DNA from: Candidatus Altarchaeales archaeon ex4484_96
GTDB taxonomy: Archaea > Altiarchaeota > Altiarchaeia > IMC4 > QMZM01
Length of the DNA stretch: 32,416 bases
Reading direction: 5' to 3'
NCBI GenBank assembly: GCA_002254405.1
Contig: NJDH01000010.1
Coordinates: 1-32,416 of the forward strand
The notes under the pieces are model-generated. The model was not told the origin of the DNA. It did not search any database and saw nothing but the letters and a program-made list of their open reading frames with translations. Each line of letters begins with the position of its first letter. The stretch's first letter is position 1. Positions 16,485 through 24,852 of the stretch are shown here, one piece after another. A program made the translations under genes and the position numbers.

Positions 16485-16492
16485 TTTATATA
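16485..16492 (+). promoter_or_regulatory. Box A promoter of the hdr-mvh operon
   Basis: TTTATATA is a consensus-like archaeal TATA box, 56 bases before the GTG start of hdrA and shortly after the ppsA stop. Transcription would start near 16515-16518, giving a leader of about 25 bases. It is the strongest box A in this part of the window. Confidence 0.6.
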
Positions 16493-16502
16493 CCTGTAAT
16501 CT

Positions 16503-16518
16503 TAATGATTAATCATTA
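16503..16518. promoter_or_regulatory. Perfect 16-base palindrome, candidate operator of the hdr-mvh operon
   Basis: TAATGATTAATCATTA reads the same on both strands and lies between box A (16485-16492) and the hdrA start, over the expected transcription start. A dimeric repressor bound there would block initiation. The half TAATGATTAAT recurs upstream of ppsA. No regulator gene is adjacent, and the local AT richness raises the chance of coincidence. Confidence 0.4.
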
Positions 16519-16540
16519 CAAACAATATTTTTAGATTAAA

Positions 16541-18721
16541 GTGCGCACAGTCCTGAAAAAAATAAGGAATAAAAGAGTAAAATCAGGTTCAAAACCCCAG
16601 ACAAAAGTCTTTATCTGCACCTGCAAAAACGAGATAATTCTACCAAACGAGCTTGATTTCGGTGAAGAAACCACAATCATAGAGGATATCAACTCAAAAG
16701 ACACGATAGAGAAAATAAAAAAAGCAGCATTAAACAGCAGAGTAATACTGGCCGGACCAAGCCCCAGGATAATGGAAAAACATTTCCCAGAAGGTAACAT
16801 TGAGTTCGTTAACATAAGAGAACACGTCTCATGGGTCGGGCATAAACCCGATAAGATCATAAGCCTGATTTCGGGGGCAATAGCTAAACAAAAAAACAGC
16901 GAAAACATTGAAGCCAAAAAAATCCCGATAAAAAACAAAAGCGCCCTTGTTATCGGTGGGGGAATAGCAGGGCTGGAATCAGCCAGACACATAGCCAAAG
17001 CAGGGATAAAAGTTTTTCTCATAGAGAAAGAACCTTTTCTTGGGGGTGTGGTCGGTAAACTCGATAGACTATACCCTGAAGGGACGCCAAACTCACACAC
17101 ACTATATCCGCTGATAAACGAGGTATTGGGAAATGAAAACATCAAGATATACACCAACTCCGAGATAGAGCAGATAGAGGGTGGATTAGGAGACTATAAG
17201 ATAATAATCAAAACAAAAGGCAACATCATAGAAGGCAAAAACCTGAGAAAATGCGAGGAAGCCTGCCCCATAAGCGTAGACGACGACGGGATTGAGAGAA
17301 AAGCATTCTATTACATGCCAACATACCCGGACAGCTACTGCATCGATTTCAGCTCATGCACCAAATGCGGCGAATGCGTTAAAATATGCCCCGAGATAAG
17401 CCTAGAGGAAAAAACCGTCAGCCTCAATGTCGGGGCCATAGTAGTAGCAACAGGGCTGAAAGATTATGACGCCTCATTGATAAAAGAATACGGGTACGGC
17501 AAATACGATAACGTACTTACAAAGCTCCAATTCGAGAGAAAATTCTCCAGCGGACTTATTAAACCAGAAAGCGTGGTAATAATCAACTGCGCAGGACAAA
17601 GAGACCAAAACTACCTGCCATACTGCAGCCGGGTCTGCTGCATGATAGGCTTGAAGGAAGCTAAATTGATTAAAGACGTGAGCCCTCAAACCGAGGTATA
17701 CGTTAACTACATCGACATGCGAAGCTATGGAAGCTTTGAGGAGCTATATAATACGGTAAGGGAACAATATGGTGTGAGATTCATACAGGGCAGACCATCC
17801 GAGATAATAAAAGACGACGACAAGCTATTAGTGCGCTCAGAGGACATACTTTTGGGTAAAAACATCGAAATCAAAACAGACTACGTGGTTTTGATGACCG
17901 GTTTCGTACCCGACACCGGATTGCTTGATAAGCTTGGCATACCAACAGAAAACGGATTCCCAACAGAATACGTTAACTCATCGCGCTCGGTTGACTCAAA
18001 CCCTAAAAGCGTTTTCATAGCGGGAGCAGCTGCTTATCCGAAAGGGGTCTCCGAGACAATAACGGATGCCAGGGAAGCGGCTCAGGGAGTTACGGAGTTG
18101 CTTATCCAAGAGCATGCAGTATTTAAGACACCGACTGCGATAATAAACAGCGACATCTGCGGGGAAATAGACTGCCGCATATGCCTGTCTGCGTGCCCCT
18201 ACGGAGCCGTTTACCTCAAAGATGAGAAGGTCAGCGTAAATCCAGAATTATGCATGGGATGCGGCATCTGCACGGCAACCTGTGCCGCTGGAGCAAACCA
18301 GCTTATAGGGTGTGAAGATAGGGGAATGCTCTCCCAGATAACGAACACAGTAGAAGAAGGAGACATCCTCGCGTTCCTATGTAAATGGAGCTCATATAAC
18401 GCAGCCGACAAAACAGGCTATGAGGGATTAAGCTATCCCGAAAACGTTAAAATAATCAGGATACCATGCACGGGCAGAGTAGACGCCCAAATGATACTTA
18501 AAGCATACAGCTCAGGAGCAAAAAGTGTGCTGATAGCAGGATGCCCCCCCGACGCATGCCACTATTTCACCGGCAACTTCAAGGCAAGGAAAAGGGTCAT
18601 AGCCCTGCGGGAGCTGATAGAGCAGTTCGGAATAAACCCCAAGAGCCTGAGAATAGAGTGGATAGGTAAAGAGGAATCCAAAAGGTTCGTTGACGTAGTA
18701 AATGAGTTAAACAATAAATAA
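16541..18721 (+). CDS. hdrA: Heterodisulfide reductase subunit A fused to MvhD
   Basis: HdrA carries the bifurcating FAD that splits electrons from H2 between ferredoxin and CoM-S-S-CoB. The FAD motif GGGIAGLESA is at residues 139-148. Of the four expected CX2CX2CX3C motifs, the inserted domain keeps one complete (C273, C276, C279, C283) and only C238 and C242 of the other. The C-terminal ferredoxin pair is present (C540/545/548/552, with CX4C spacing, and C571/574/577/581), as is YCSRVCC (361-367). Residues about 608-720 are an MvhD domain, the [2Fe-2S] link to the hydrogenase (AFLCKWSSY, IPCTGRVD, AGCPPDACHY), fused in frame. The N-terminal domain lacks several usual cysteines. The start is GTG, with no earlier alternative. 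It leads the operon; mvhG begins one base after its stop. Confidence 0.93.
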   Translation: MRTVLKKIRNKRVKSGSKPQTKVFICTCKNEIILPNELDFGEETTIIEDINSKDTIEKIKKAALNSRVILAGPSPRIMEKHFPEGNIEFVNIREHVSWVGHKPDKIISLISGAIAKQKNSENIEAKKIPIKNKSALVIGGGIAGLESARHIAKAGIKVFLIEKEPFLGGVVGKLDRLYPEGTPNSHTLYPLINEVLGNENIKIYTNSEIEQIEGGLGDYKIIIKTKGNIIEGKNLRKCEEACPISVDDDGIERKAFYYMPTYPDSYCIDFSSCTKCGECVKICPEISLEEKTVSLNVGAIVVATGLKDYDASLIKEYGYGKYDNVLTKLQFERKFSSGLIKPESVVIINCAGQRDQNYLPYCSRVCCMIGLKEAKLIKDVSPQTEVYVNYIDMRSYGSFEELYNTVREQYGVRFIQGRPSEIIKDDDKLLVRSEDILLGKNIEIKTDYVVLMTGFVPDTGLLDKLGIPTENGFPTEYVNSSRSVDSNPKSVFIAGAAAYPKGVSETITDAREAAQGVTELLIQEHAVFKTPTAIINSDICGEIDCRICLSACPYGAVYLKDEKVSVNPELCMGCGICTATCAAGANQLIGCEDRGMLSQITNTVEEGDILAFLCKWSSYNAADKTGYEGLSYPENVKIIRIPCTGRVDAQMILKAYSSGAKSVLIAGCPPDACHYFTGNFKARKRVIALRELIEQFGINPKSLRIEWIGKEESKRFVDVVNELNNK

Positions 18722-18722
18722 A

Positions 18723-19700
18723 ATGGAGCAGGAGAAACTTAAGATAGCAATATGCCGGGGAGCAACATGCTCTGGCTGCGATATCGCCATACTCGACATA
18801 CACGAGAGGATACTCGCTGTCCTGGAGAAAGCAGATATTGTTTTTGCCCCAACCATCATGGACGCCAAATACGAGGACGTTGAGAAAATGGGGGAAAACG
18901 AAATAGACGTATGCTTCTACCACGGGGCGGTAAGAGACTCCGAAAACGAGCATATGGCCAGGCTTATGAGAGAAAAATCCAAGATACTTATAGCATTCGG
19001 CGCATGCGCATGTTTTGGGGGAATATTCGGACTTGCTAATGTCACAAACAAGAAAGAAATATTTAAGGAGGTCTACCACGATACAGCGTCCACGGTAAAC
19101 GAGGATTACGTGGTCCCCCAACCATTATATACCGATGAAATGGGGCATGAGCTGTCTCTCCCAAAGTTTTATGACGACGTTTATGCTCTGGACGACAAGG
19201 TAGAGGTGGATTATTTTGTCCCGCTTTGCCCGCCGATAGCGGACCAGATAATGACATGCATCAACACCATAGTATCGGGTAATCTGCCCCCCAAGGGAGC
19301 TGTAATCGCATCCGAGAGAACATTATGCAGCGAATGCGAGAGGGTGAAATCAGATAAACGCAAAATAACGCGCATATACCGGCCGCATGAGATAGAAATC
19401 GATGAAGAAAAATGCTTCCTCGACCAGGGCCTTCTTTGCATGGGTCCGGCCACCAGAGCAGGATGCGGGACAATATGCATTAAAGCCAACGTCCCTTGTC
19501 GGGGATGCAACGGCCCAACCAAGGAGGCATTCGATCAGGGAGGTAATTTCCTGAACCTGATTGCGACAATATTTGGCATAGAGGATGAGGAGCTTTCCGA
19601 AGAAGATCTGGTGAAATTATTCAAACAGATAAAAGACCCCCTTGGCACATTCTACAGGTTTACTTTACCGAAATCAACCCTGAGGAGGGTTAAAAAATGA
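18723..19700 (+). CDS. mvhG: F420-non-reducing [NiFe] hydrogenase small subunit
   Basis: The 325-residue small subunit carries the Fe-S chain that moves electrons from the [NiFe] site to the MvhD domain. The proximal cluster ligands start with ATCSGCD (C16, C19), followed by GACACFGG and PLCPP. The C-terminal region has LCSECERVKSDKR and the cysteine-rich run DQGLLCMGPATRAGCG, then CIKANVPCRGC, which binds the medial and distal clusters. No twin-arginine signal is present, so it is cytoplasmic, as group 3c enzymes are. It starts one base after hdrA, and its TGA overlaps the ATG of mvhA (ATGA). The physical coupling matches the Mvh-Hdr complex of methanogens. Confidence 0.93.
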   Translation: MEQEKLKIAICRGATCSGCDIAILDIHERILAVLEKADIVFAPTIMDAKYEDVEKMGENEIDVCFYHGAVRDSENEHMARLMREKSKILIAFGACACFGGIFGLANVTNKKEIFKEVYHDTASTVNEDYVVPQPLYTDEMGHELSLPKFYDDVYALDDKVEVDYFVPLCPPIADQIMTCINTIVSGNLPPKGAVIASERTLCSECERVKSDKRKITRIYRPHEIEIDEEKCFLDQGLLCMGPATRAGCGTICIKANVPCRGCNGPTKEAFDQGGNFLNLIATIFGIEDEELSEEDLVKLFKQIKDPLGTFYRFTLPKSTLRRVKK

Positions 19701-21190
19701 GCGAAAAAACAGCTAAAAACAATAAAAGAGAGATATTGATTTCCCCTGTAACAAGGCTTGAAGGCCATGCGAAAATAGACATATTCCTAAACGAGGAAGG
19801 TAACGTTCAGGACGCCTATTTCCAGGTAGTGGAGCTTCGGGGTTTCGAAAAATTCTGCCAGGGCAGGCCGGTTGAGGAGATGCCACGCATAACACCCCGA
19901 ATCTGCGGCGTCTGCCCCAACCCACATCATATGGCATCAGGCAAGGCCGTTGATATGGTATTCAGCGTTGAGGCAACCGAGACCGCTAAAAAACTACGTG
20001 AGATGAGCCTGTGCGCCCACTATATGCACAGCCACATAGCACACTTTTACGCTCTAGCCGGCCCGGATTTCGTTGTGGGACCCGATGCCGACCCCGCCCA
20101 GAGAAACATCATAGGAGTAATAGATAGAGTGGGGGTTGAAGCGGGTAAAAAGGTCATCCAGGCACGTGCTTATTCCCAGAAGATACAGGAGATAATAAGC
20201 GGGAGAGCCACACACCCCATAAACAACCTTCCTGGGGGCATAGCCAGAGGAATAAGCGCGGACCAGAGAAAAGAAATAGAGAACATGTCCGATTATCTTG
20301 TGGATTTCGGCAAATTCACTCTCGAAACATTTGAGGATATTGTCTTGAAAAACAAAAAATACGTTGAGCTTATCACCGGAGACTACTACAGGCATGAAAC
20401 CCATTACATGGGCACCGTGGATGAAAAAAACAACGTAGCATTCTATGAAGGCAATATCAGGGTGGTGGACCCTAAAGGACGCGAATACGTCAAATTTAAG
20501 GGAGTTGATTATTTAAAGCACATAGCCGAGCACGTTGAACCATGGAGTTACCTGAAATTCCCTTACCTCAAAAACAAGGGTTGGTCCGGGTTCGTTGATG
20601 GTGTGGATTCGGGCATATACCGGGTCGCACCCCTGGCAAGGCTTAATGTCGCAGACGGGATGGCAACACCCCTAGCGAACCAGGCGTACGAGAAAATGTA
20701 TGATGTTTTAGGGGGTAAGCCAGCGCATGAAACCCTTGCCATGAACTGGGCGAGGGTTATTGAGATAATGTATTCAGCCGAGAGAATAGCTGAGCTGATT
20801 TCTAAACCCGATATCACAAGCAGGGACGTGAGAAACATCCCCACCAGGGTAGCAGGCGAGGGGGTGGGGCACGTTGAAGCCCCCAGAGGGACATTATTTC
20901 ACCACTACTGGGCCGATGATGAAGGGATACTCACCAAAGCCAACATACTGGTGGCCACAGGAAACAACAACGCAGGAATCTGCCTATCCGTGAAAAAAGC
21001 AGCTGAAAAGCTGATAAAAAACTTCAAGGTAGACCAGGGCATACTCAACATGGTGGAGATGGCGTTCAGGGCATATGACCCCTGCTTTGCCTGCGCAACA
21101 CATACTCTACCAGGCAACCTGCCGCTTCAAGTTAAAGTATTTGATTCAGATAAGAAAGTAATCAAAAAAATAAGCAGATTTGAGCAATGA
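19697..21190 (+). CDS. mvhA: F420-non-reducing [NiFe] hydrogenase large subunit
   Basis: The 497-residue large subunit holds the H2-activating [NiFe] centre. The L1 motif RICGVCP gives nickel ligands C70 and C73, and the L2 motif DPCFACATH gives C463 and C466. The 28 residues after H469 would be removed by the maturation protease encoded directly downstream. VTRLEGHAKI (residues 18-27) and RGFEKFCQGRP are typical of group 3 enzymes. A group 3c (Hdr-linked) assignment follows from the operon. GAGGAGG just before the ATG is a good ribosome site inside mvhG. It overlaps the protease gene by 4 bases. Confidence 0.95.
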   Translation: MSEKTAKNNKREILISPVTRLEGHAKIDIFLNEEGNVQDAYFQVVELRGFEKFCQGRPVEEMPRITPRICGVCPNPHHMASGKAVDMVFSVEATETAKKLREMSLCAHYMHSHIAHFYALAGPDFVVGPDADPAQRNIIGVIDRVGVEAGKKVIQARAYSQKIQEIISGRATHPINNLPGGIARGISADQRKEIENMSDYLVDFGKFTLETFEDIVLKNKKYVELITGDYYRHETHYMGTVDEKNNVAFYEGNIRVVDPKGREYVKFKGVDYLKHIAEHVEPWSYLKFPYLKNKGWSGFVDGVDSGIYRVAPLARLNVADGMATPLANQAYEKMYDVLGGKPAHETLAMNWARVIEIMYSAERIAELISKPDITSRDVRNIPTRVAGEGVGHVEAPRGTLFHHYWADDEGILTKANILVATGNNNAGICLSVKKAAEKLIKNFKVDQGILNMVEMAFRAYDPCFACATHTLPGNLPLQVKVFDSDKKVIKKISRFEQ

Positions 21191-21639
21191 AAACTCTTGT
21201 GCTCGGAGTCGGAAACCCGATACTCGGGGATGACGGGGTGGGAATACACGTTATCAGAGAGTTGAGAAAAAAAATAAAGGATGTTGACTTCGACGAGGTC
21301 AGCGTATCGGGTCTGGAGCTTGTTGAGTTATTCAGGGGTTACGATAAAGTAATAATAGTGGATGCGATTAAGACAAAGCAAGGCATACCGGGCGAGATAC
21401 GCGAGTTAACGCTTGATAACATACCCACACTCCACGGCATCACACCCCATGATGTTGACTTCAAAACAGCCTTTGAGTACGGTAAAAGGTTCATCGATAA
21501 AATGCCCGATGAGGTCAGGATAATCGGTATCGAGGTCGATAAAATAAACGAGTTTGATGAGAAGCTGAGCGCGAAAGTCAGCGAATCGATTCCAAAGGCG
21601 GCTAAATTAATCAAGGAGGATTTGTTGAATGGATCTTAG
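21187..21639 (+). CDS. [NiFe] hydrogenase maturation endopeptidase (M52/HycI family)
   Basis: The 150-residue protein has the M52 protease pattern: LGVGNPILGDDGVG (residues 5-18), whose Asp binds nickel, VIIVDAIKT with the second metal Asp, and HGITPHDVDF with the conserved His. It trims the C-terminal extension of the large subunit after nickel insertion; here the natural substrate is MvhA, encoded immediately before it with a 4-base overlap. The equivalents in methanogens are named FrhD, MvhM or HycI depending on the study, so no symbol is given. It overlaps hdrC by 11 bases. Confidence 0.92.
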   Translation: MKTLVLGVGNPILGDDGVGIHVIRELRKKIKDVDFDEVSVSGLELVELFRGYDKVIIVDAIKTKQGIPGEIRELTLDNIPTLHGITPHDVDFKTAFEYGKRFIDKMPDEVRIIGIEVDKINEFDEKLSAKVSESIPKAAKLIKEDLLNGS

Positions 21640-22075
21640 GAAGGAGCTTGCCGAAGACGTTGACGGGAAAACCCTGAACTACTGCTTCAGCTGCGGCATG
21701 TGCACCGGAGGATGTCCATCAGCCATGATGACCGAAAGCGAATACAACCCTCGCAGGATACTGCATCGTGCCGTGATAGAGGGTAAACTCGAAGACGATA
21801 TCTGGCTTTGCACAAACTGCTATCTCTGCCAGGAGCGCTGCCCGACGAAAACCAAAGTAGCCGACCTCATAAGCCTTATGAGACGGGTTTACGTTAAGCA
21901 CAAGAGCATACCGGATTTCATCAAACCTCTTGTTGTCAACCTGGGAGCCTGCGGTTTCACCCAGCACATAGGCGAACTCGAGAACAAACGCAGAAAGAGG
22001 ATGAACCTGCCCGAGATAAAGCATACCAGCGAGATCAGGAAGATACTCAAGAAAACAGGTGGTCTCTATGAGTAA
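21629..22075 (+). CDS. hdrC: Heterodisulfide reductase subunit C
   Basis: A 148-residue soluble HdrC with two complete [4Fe-4S] motifs: YCFSCGMCTGGCP near residue 18 and LCTNCYLCQERCP near residue 60. These pass electrons from HdrA to the HdrB active site. The length is slightly below many methanogen HdrC proteins (180-190 residues), mainly at the C-terminus. A GGAGGA ribosome site precedes ATG 21629 inside the protease gene. It overlaps the hdrB start by 8 bases, the usual hdrCB arrangement. Unlike HdrA, all eight cluster cysteines are intact. Confidence 0.93.
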   Translation: MDLRKELAEDVDGKTLNYCFSCGMCTGGCPSAMMTESEYNPRRILHRAVIEGKLEDDIWLCTNCYLCQERCPTKTKVADLISLMRRVYVKHKSIPDFIKPLVVNLGACGFTQHIGELENKRRKRMNLPEIKHTSEIRKILKKTGGLYE

Positions 22076-22934
22076 CAGATACGCCTACTTTATCGGCTGC
22101 ACCACCCCTTTTCGGGAGTCCAACTATGACCTTTCCACCAGGAGAATAATGGAAAAGCTCGACATTGAGCTGGTGGAAATGGAAAAAGCCGGATGCTGCG
22201 GACTATACTATGAGCTGGTGAACGAATTAAGCTATCTTTGCATGGCTGCGAGAGTCATATCCATGGCAGAGGACGAGAAACTGGATTTAATGGTAATATG
22301 CAACGGATGCAACAGCTCCCTTTACCGGGCCAACAAGAAACTGCGTGAAAACCCAGAACTCAAGGAGGAAGTCAACAACGTACTCGCAGACATAGACCGG
22401 GAGTTTAAGGGAACAACAGAAGTAAAGCATTTCGTTAAGGTGCTCTGGGATGAGGTGGGGGTGGACAAGATAAAAGAAAAGGTTACCAACCTGCTTGACC
22501 TCAGGGTTGCAGTACACTACGGATGCCACCTGCTCAGACCGTCTGAGGAGATAAAGTTTGACAACCCCAAAGACCCTGTTAGCCTGGACGAACTTGTTGA
22601 GGCAACCGGAGCAAGCTCAATAGACTATCCGGAGAAAAGTCTTTGCTGCGGCGGATACGTTTTAGCCTCAAACCAGGATATAGCCTATAAGATGACAGGA
22701 CGTAAGCTGATAAACGTCAAAAAAGCAAAAGCAGATATTATGGTAACAGCATGCCCCTTCTGCAACGTCATGTATGATGCTAACCAGAGAGGCGTTGAAA
22801 AGGAGTTAGGGGAAAAAATCAACATCCCTGTACTGCATTATCCCCAGCTTCTGGGTTTAAGCATGGGATACACCCCAAGAGAGGTTGGGTTAGAGCAAAA
22901 CAGGGTCAGAGTCAACCCGAAAATATTCGAGTAA
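22068..22934 (+). CDS. hdrB: Heterodisulfide reductase subunit B
   Basis: HdrB (288 residues) reduces CoM-S-S-CoB with two non-cubane [4Fe-4S] clusters. Both cysteine-rich CCG domains are complete: domain 1 has FIGCTTP, AGCCG and CNGCNSS, and domain 2 has HYGCHLL, LCCGG and CPFCN. ATG 22068, preceded by GGTGG, is preferred over the in-frame GTG at 22059. It is the last gene of the hdr-mvh operon. The substrate is inferred to be CoM-S-S-CoB, but related HdrB proteins in non-methanogens reduce other disulfides or are of unknown substrate. Confidence 0.93.
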   Translation: MSNRYAYFIGCTTPFRESNYDLSTRRIMEKLDIELVEMEKAGCCGLYYELVNELSYLCMAARVISMAEDEKLDLMVICNGCNSSLYRANKKLRENPELKEEVNNVLADIDREFKGTTEVKHFVKVLWDEVGVDKIKEKVTNLLDLRVAVHYGCHLLRPSEEIKFDNPKDPVSLDELVEATGASSIDYPEKSLCCGGYVLASNQDIAYKMTGRKLINVKKAKADIMVTACPFCNVMYDANQRGVEKELGEKINIPVLHYPQLLGLSMGYTPREVGLEQNRVRVNPKIFE

Positions 22935-22941
22935 CGGCATG

Positions 22942-22949
22942 TATTTAAC
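22942..22949 (+). promoter_or_regulatory. Box A for SepCysS
   Basis: TATTTAAC, 30 bases before ATG 22972, predicts a leaderless transcript and argues against the in-frame ATG at 22939, which lies upstream of the box. It would separate SepCysS expression from the hdr-mvh operon despite the short gap. Confidence 0.4.
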
Positions 22950-22971
22950 CCTGGACTTGTTATTCTTAAAC

Positions 22972-24129
22972 ATGGCTGAGATACCCATAAGTCAGCTAGA
23001 CCGGTTAAGGGATTTAAAAAGATCCACAGGGGGTTTTTTAAACCTGAACCCGATACAGAGAGGAGGTATCTTAACACCCGAAGCGAGAAAGGCTGTTTTG
23101 GATTGGGCTGACGGCTACTCGATATGTGATTTTTGCGATGGAGTGCTCGAGTGCATTAAAAAGCCACCGGTGGATGATTTCGTGCACAAGACGATGACCT
23201 GCTTTATCGGGGCAGACCATGTGAGGCTGACCAACGGGGCCAGGGAAGCCATGTATATGGTAATGCACGCGGTATGTAAACCCGGGGATGTGCTGTTGCT
23301 TGACGCAAACTCCCACTATTCAGCCCATATAGCCGCTGAAAGGCATAATCTTTGGGTTTATGAGATACCCAACAACGGATACCCTGAATACAAAATAAAC
23401 GAAGAGCTTTATGCCGATAAAATCGAGGAAATCAAACGTAAAACAAAAAAAAATCCCGCGCTCGCTTTGATAACATACCCAGATGGGAACTACGGCAACC
23501 TGCCTGATGCAAGAAAGATAGCTAAAATATGCTCTGATTATGATGTTCCCCTGCTGGTTAACGCAGCTTATGCTATGGGTAGGATGCCTGTTAGCCTCAA
23601 ACATTTGAAGGCTGATTTTATTGTAGGCTCAGGCCATAAGTCTATGGCCTGCTCGGGGCCTATTGGGGTTCTGGGATTATCCGAAAGCCTAAGTGATGTG
23701 GTGCTTCGTAAATCCAAGAACTATAAAAACAAGGAGGTTGAGATGCTTGGCTGCGGCCCAAGGGGGCTGCCCCTGATAACATTGATGGCCAGTTTCCCGA
23801 AAGTATATGAGCGAGTCAAACACTGGGATGATGAGATAAAAAAAGCCAGATATTTCATAGACGAAATAGAGAAAATAGAGGGTATTAAACAGCTTGGGGT
23901 TAAGCCAACACAACATGACCTGAACTTCCTTGAGACCAAAGTATTTCACAGGATATCAGAAAAACACAAAAAAGGGGGGTTTTTCCTATATCGCGAGCTG
24001 AAGAAAAGAAACATCATAGGCGTGAAACCAGGCTTGAGCAAGAACTTCAAACTCAGTACCTACGGGTTTAAAAAGGATGAAATAAAAAAGATTATAGAAG
24101 CATTTAAGGAGATTGTGCAAATAAAATGA
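22972..24129 (+). CDS. pscS: O-phosphoseryl-tRNA:Cys-tRNA synthase (SepCysS)
   Basis: SepCysS converts phosphoserine on tRNA-Cys to cysteine, the indirect route used by methanogens and relatives without CysRS. In this 385-residue PLP enzyme, the N-terminal LNLNPIQRGGILT is the family signature, C52 and C55 (ICDFC) plus C261 (LGCGPRG) are the cysteines that carry the persulfide, and K223 in GSGHKSMACSG binds PLP. Their spacing matches the known archaeal enzymes. The partner SepRS is not in the window. ATG 22972 is chosen from the box A and the family N-terminus. It overlaps the PAC2 gene by 4 bases (ATGA) and shares its transcript with it and probably the next three genes. Confidence 0.93.
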   Translation: MAEIPISQLDRLRDLKRSTGGFLNLNPIQRGGILTPEARKAVLDWADGYSICDFCDGVLECIKKPPVDDFVHKTMTCFIGADHVRLTNGAREAMYMVMHAVCKPGDVLLLDANSHYSAHIAAERHNLWVYEIPNNGYPEYKINEELYADKIEEIKRKTKKNPALALITYPDGNYGNLPDARKIAKICSDYDVPLLVNAAYAMGRMPVSLKHLKADFIVGSGHKSMACSGPIGVLGLSESLSDVVLRKSKNYKNKEVEMLGCGPRGLPLITLMASFPKVYERVKHWDDEIKKARYFIDEIEKIEGIKQLGVKPTQHDLNFLETKVFHRISEKHKKGGFFLYRELKKRNIIGVKPGLSKNFKLSTYGFKKDEIKKIIEAFKEIVQIK

Positions 24130-24851
24130 CCACCAAAGTACATGTTACAGGAAAAATACCCAAGAATCCTGTTGTTATAGAAGGGTTCCCAAGCAAGGGA
24201 TTTGTGTCTACCATAGCGACGAGATACCTCATTGAAGAACTGGGTATGGAATCAGTGGGTTATGTGAAATCAGACAGGATACAAAGCATTGCCGTAGTAC
24301 ACAACTCAACCCCCATGTATCCCATTAGGATATACAGGAAGAATAAGCTAGTACTTATTTTCTCTGAGATATCGGTGCCATACCAGTTCGTTCGCGAATT
24401 CGCCGACACATTCGATGAATGGTTTAAGGAGATTAAACCCGAGAAGGTTATTCTTTTAGCCGGGATAAGCGGGCGGGAAACCGAAAAAGAGCATGAGATA
24501 TTCGGGTTGACAACGCATCCCCAGATAAAAAAGAAGATGAAAGACATGAACGTTGAGACCATAGAGGAGGGCATGCTCGCAGGCATATCATCGGATATAC
24601 TGCTGAATTGCGTGGAAAACAATATCCCGGTCATAAGTTTCATGGCCGAGACCAAATACAGCCCCGACCCCCTTGGAGCAGCCTCGCTTCTGAACATACT
24701 CAGCAGTTTTTTGGATATCAAAATCAACGTAGATAACCTCGTGGAAAAAGGCCATGAGATAGAGGAGGACTTTGAAAAAATAACCTCAGAGCTTAGAAAG
24801 GGCAAAACAGACCACAAGGAGATGGATGAATACAGCCCCATGTACCAGTAA
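24126..24851 (+). CDS. PAC2 family protein (proteasome assembly chaperone-like)
   Basis: A 241-residue PAC2-family (COG1938/2047-like) protein. The pattern includes NPVVIEGFPSKGFVSTIA near the N-terminus, the central strand VILLAGISGRE, EEGMLAGISSDIL, and the C-terminal SFMAETKYSPDPLGAASLLN. In eukaryotes PAC2 relatives assist proteasome alpha-ring assembly; archaeal members bind proteasomes or are of unknown role. A second, shorter homologue starts the reverse-strand operon at the window's end (31971-32416). It overlaps SepCysS by 4 bases and is followed one base later by the HAD phosphatase gene. A coiled-looking acidic tail follows residue 205. Confidence 0.85.
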   Translation: MTTKVHVTGKIPKNPVVIEGFPSKGFVSTIATRYLIEELGMESVGYVKSDRIQSIAVVHNSTPMYPIRIYRKNKLVLIFSEISVPYQFVREFADTFDEWFKEIKPEKVILLAGISGRETEKEHEIFGLTTHPQIKKKMKDMNVETIEEGMLAGISSDILLNCVENNIPVISFMAETKYSPDPLGAASLLNILSSFLDIKINVDNLVEKGHEIEEDFEKITSELRKGKTDHKEMDEYSPMYQ

Positions 24852-24852
24852 G

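Noticed and set aside
22939..22971. Upstream ATG of SepCysS
   Set aside because: The ATG precedes the probable box A, and the extra eleven residues do not resemble the family N-terminus.
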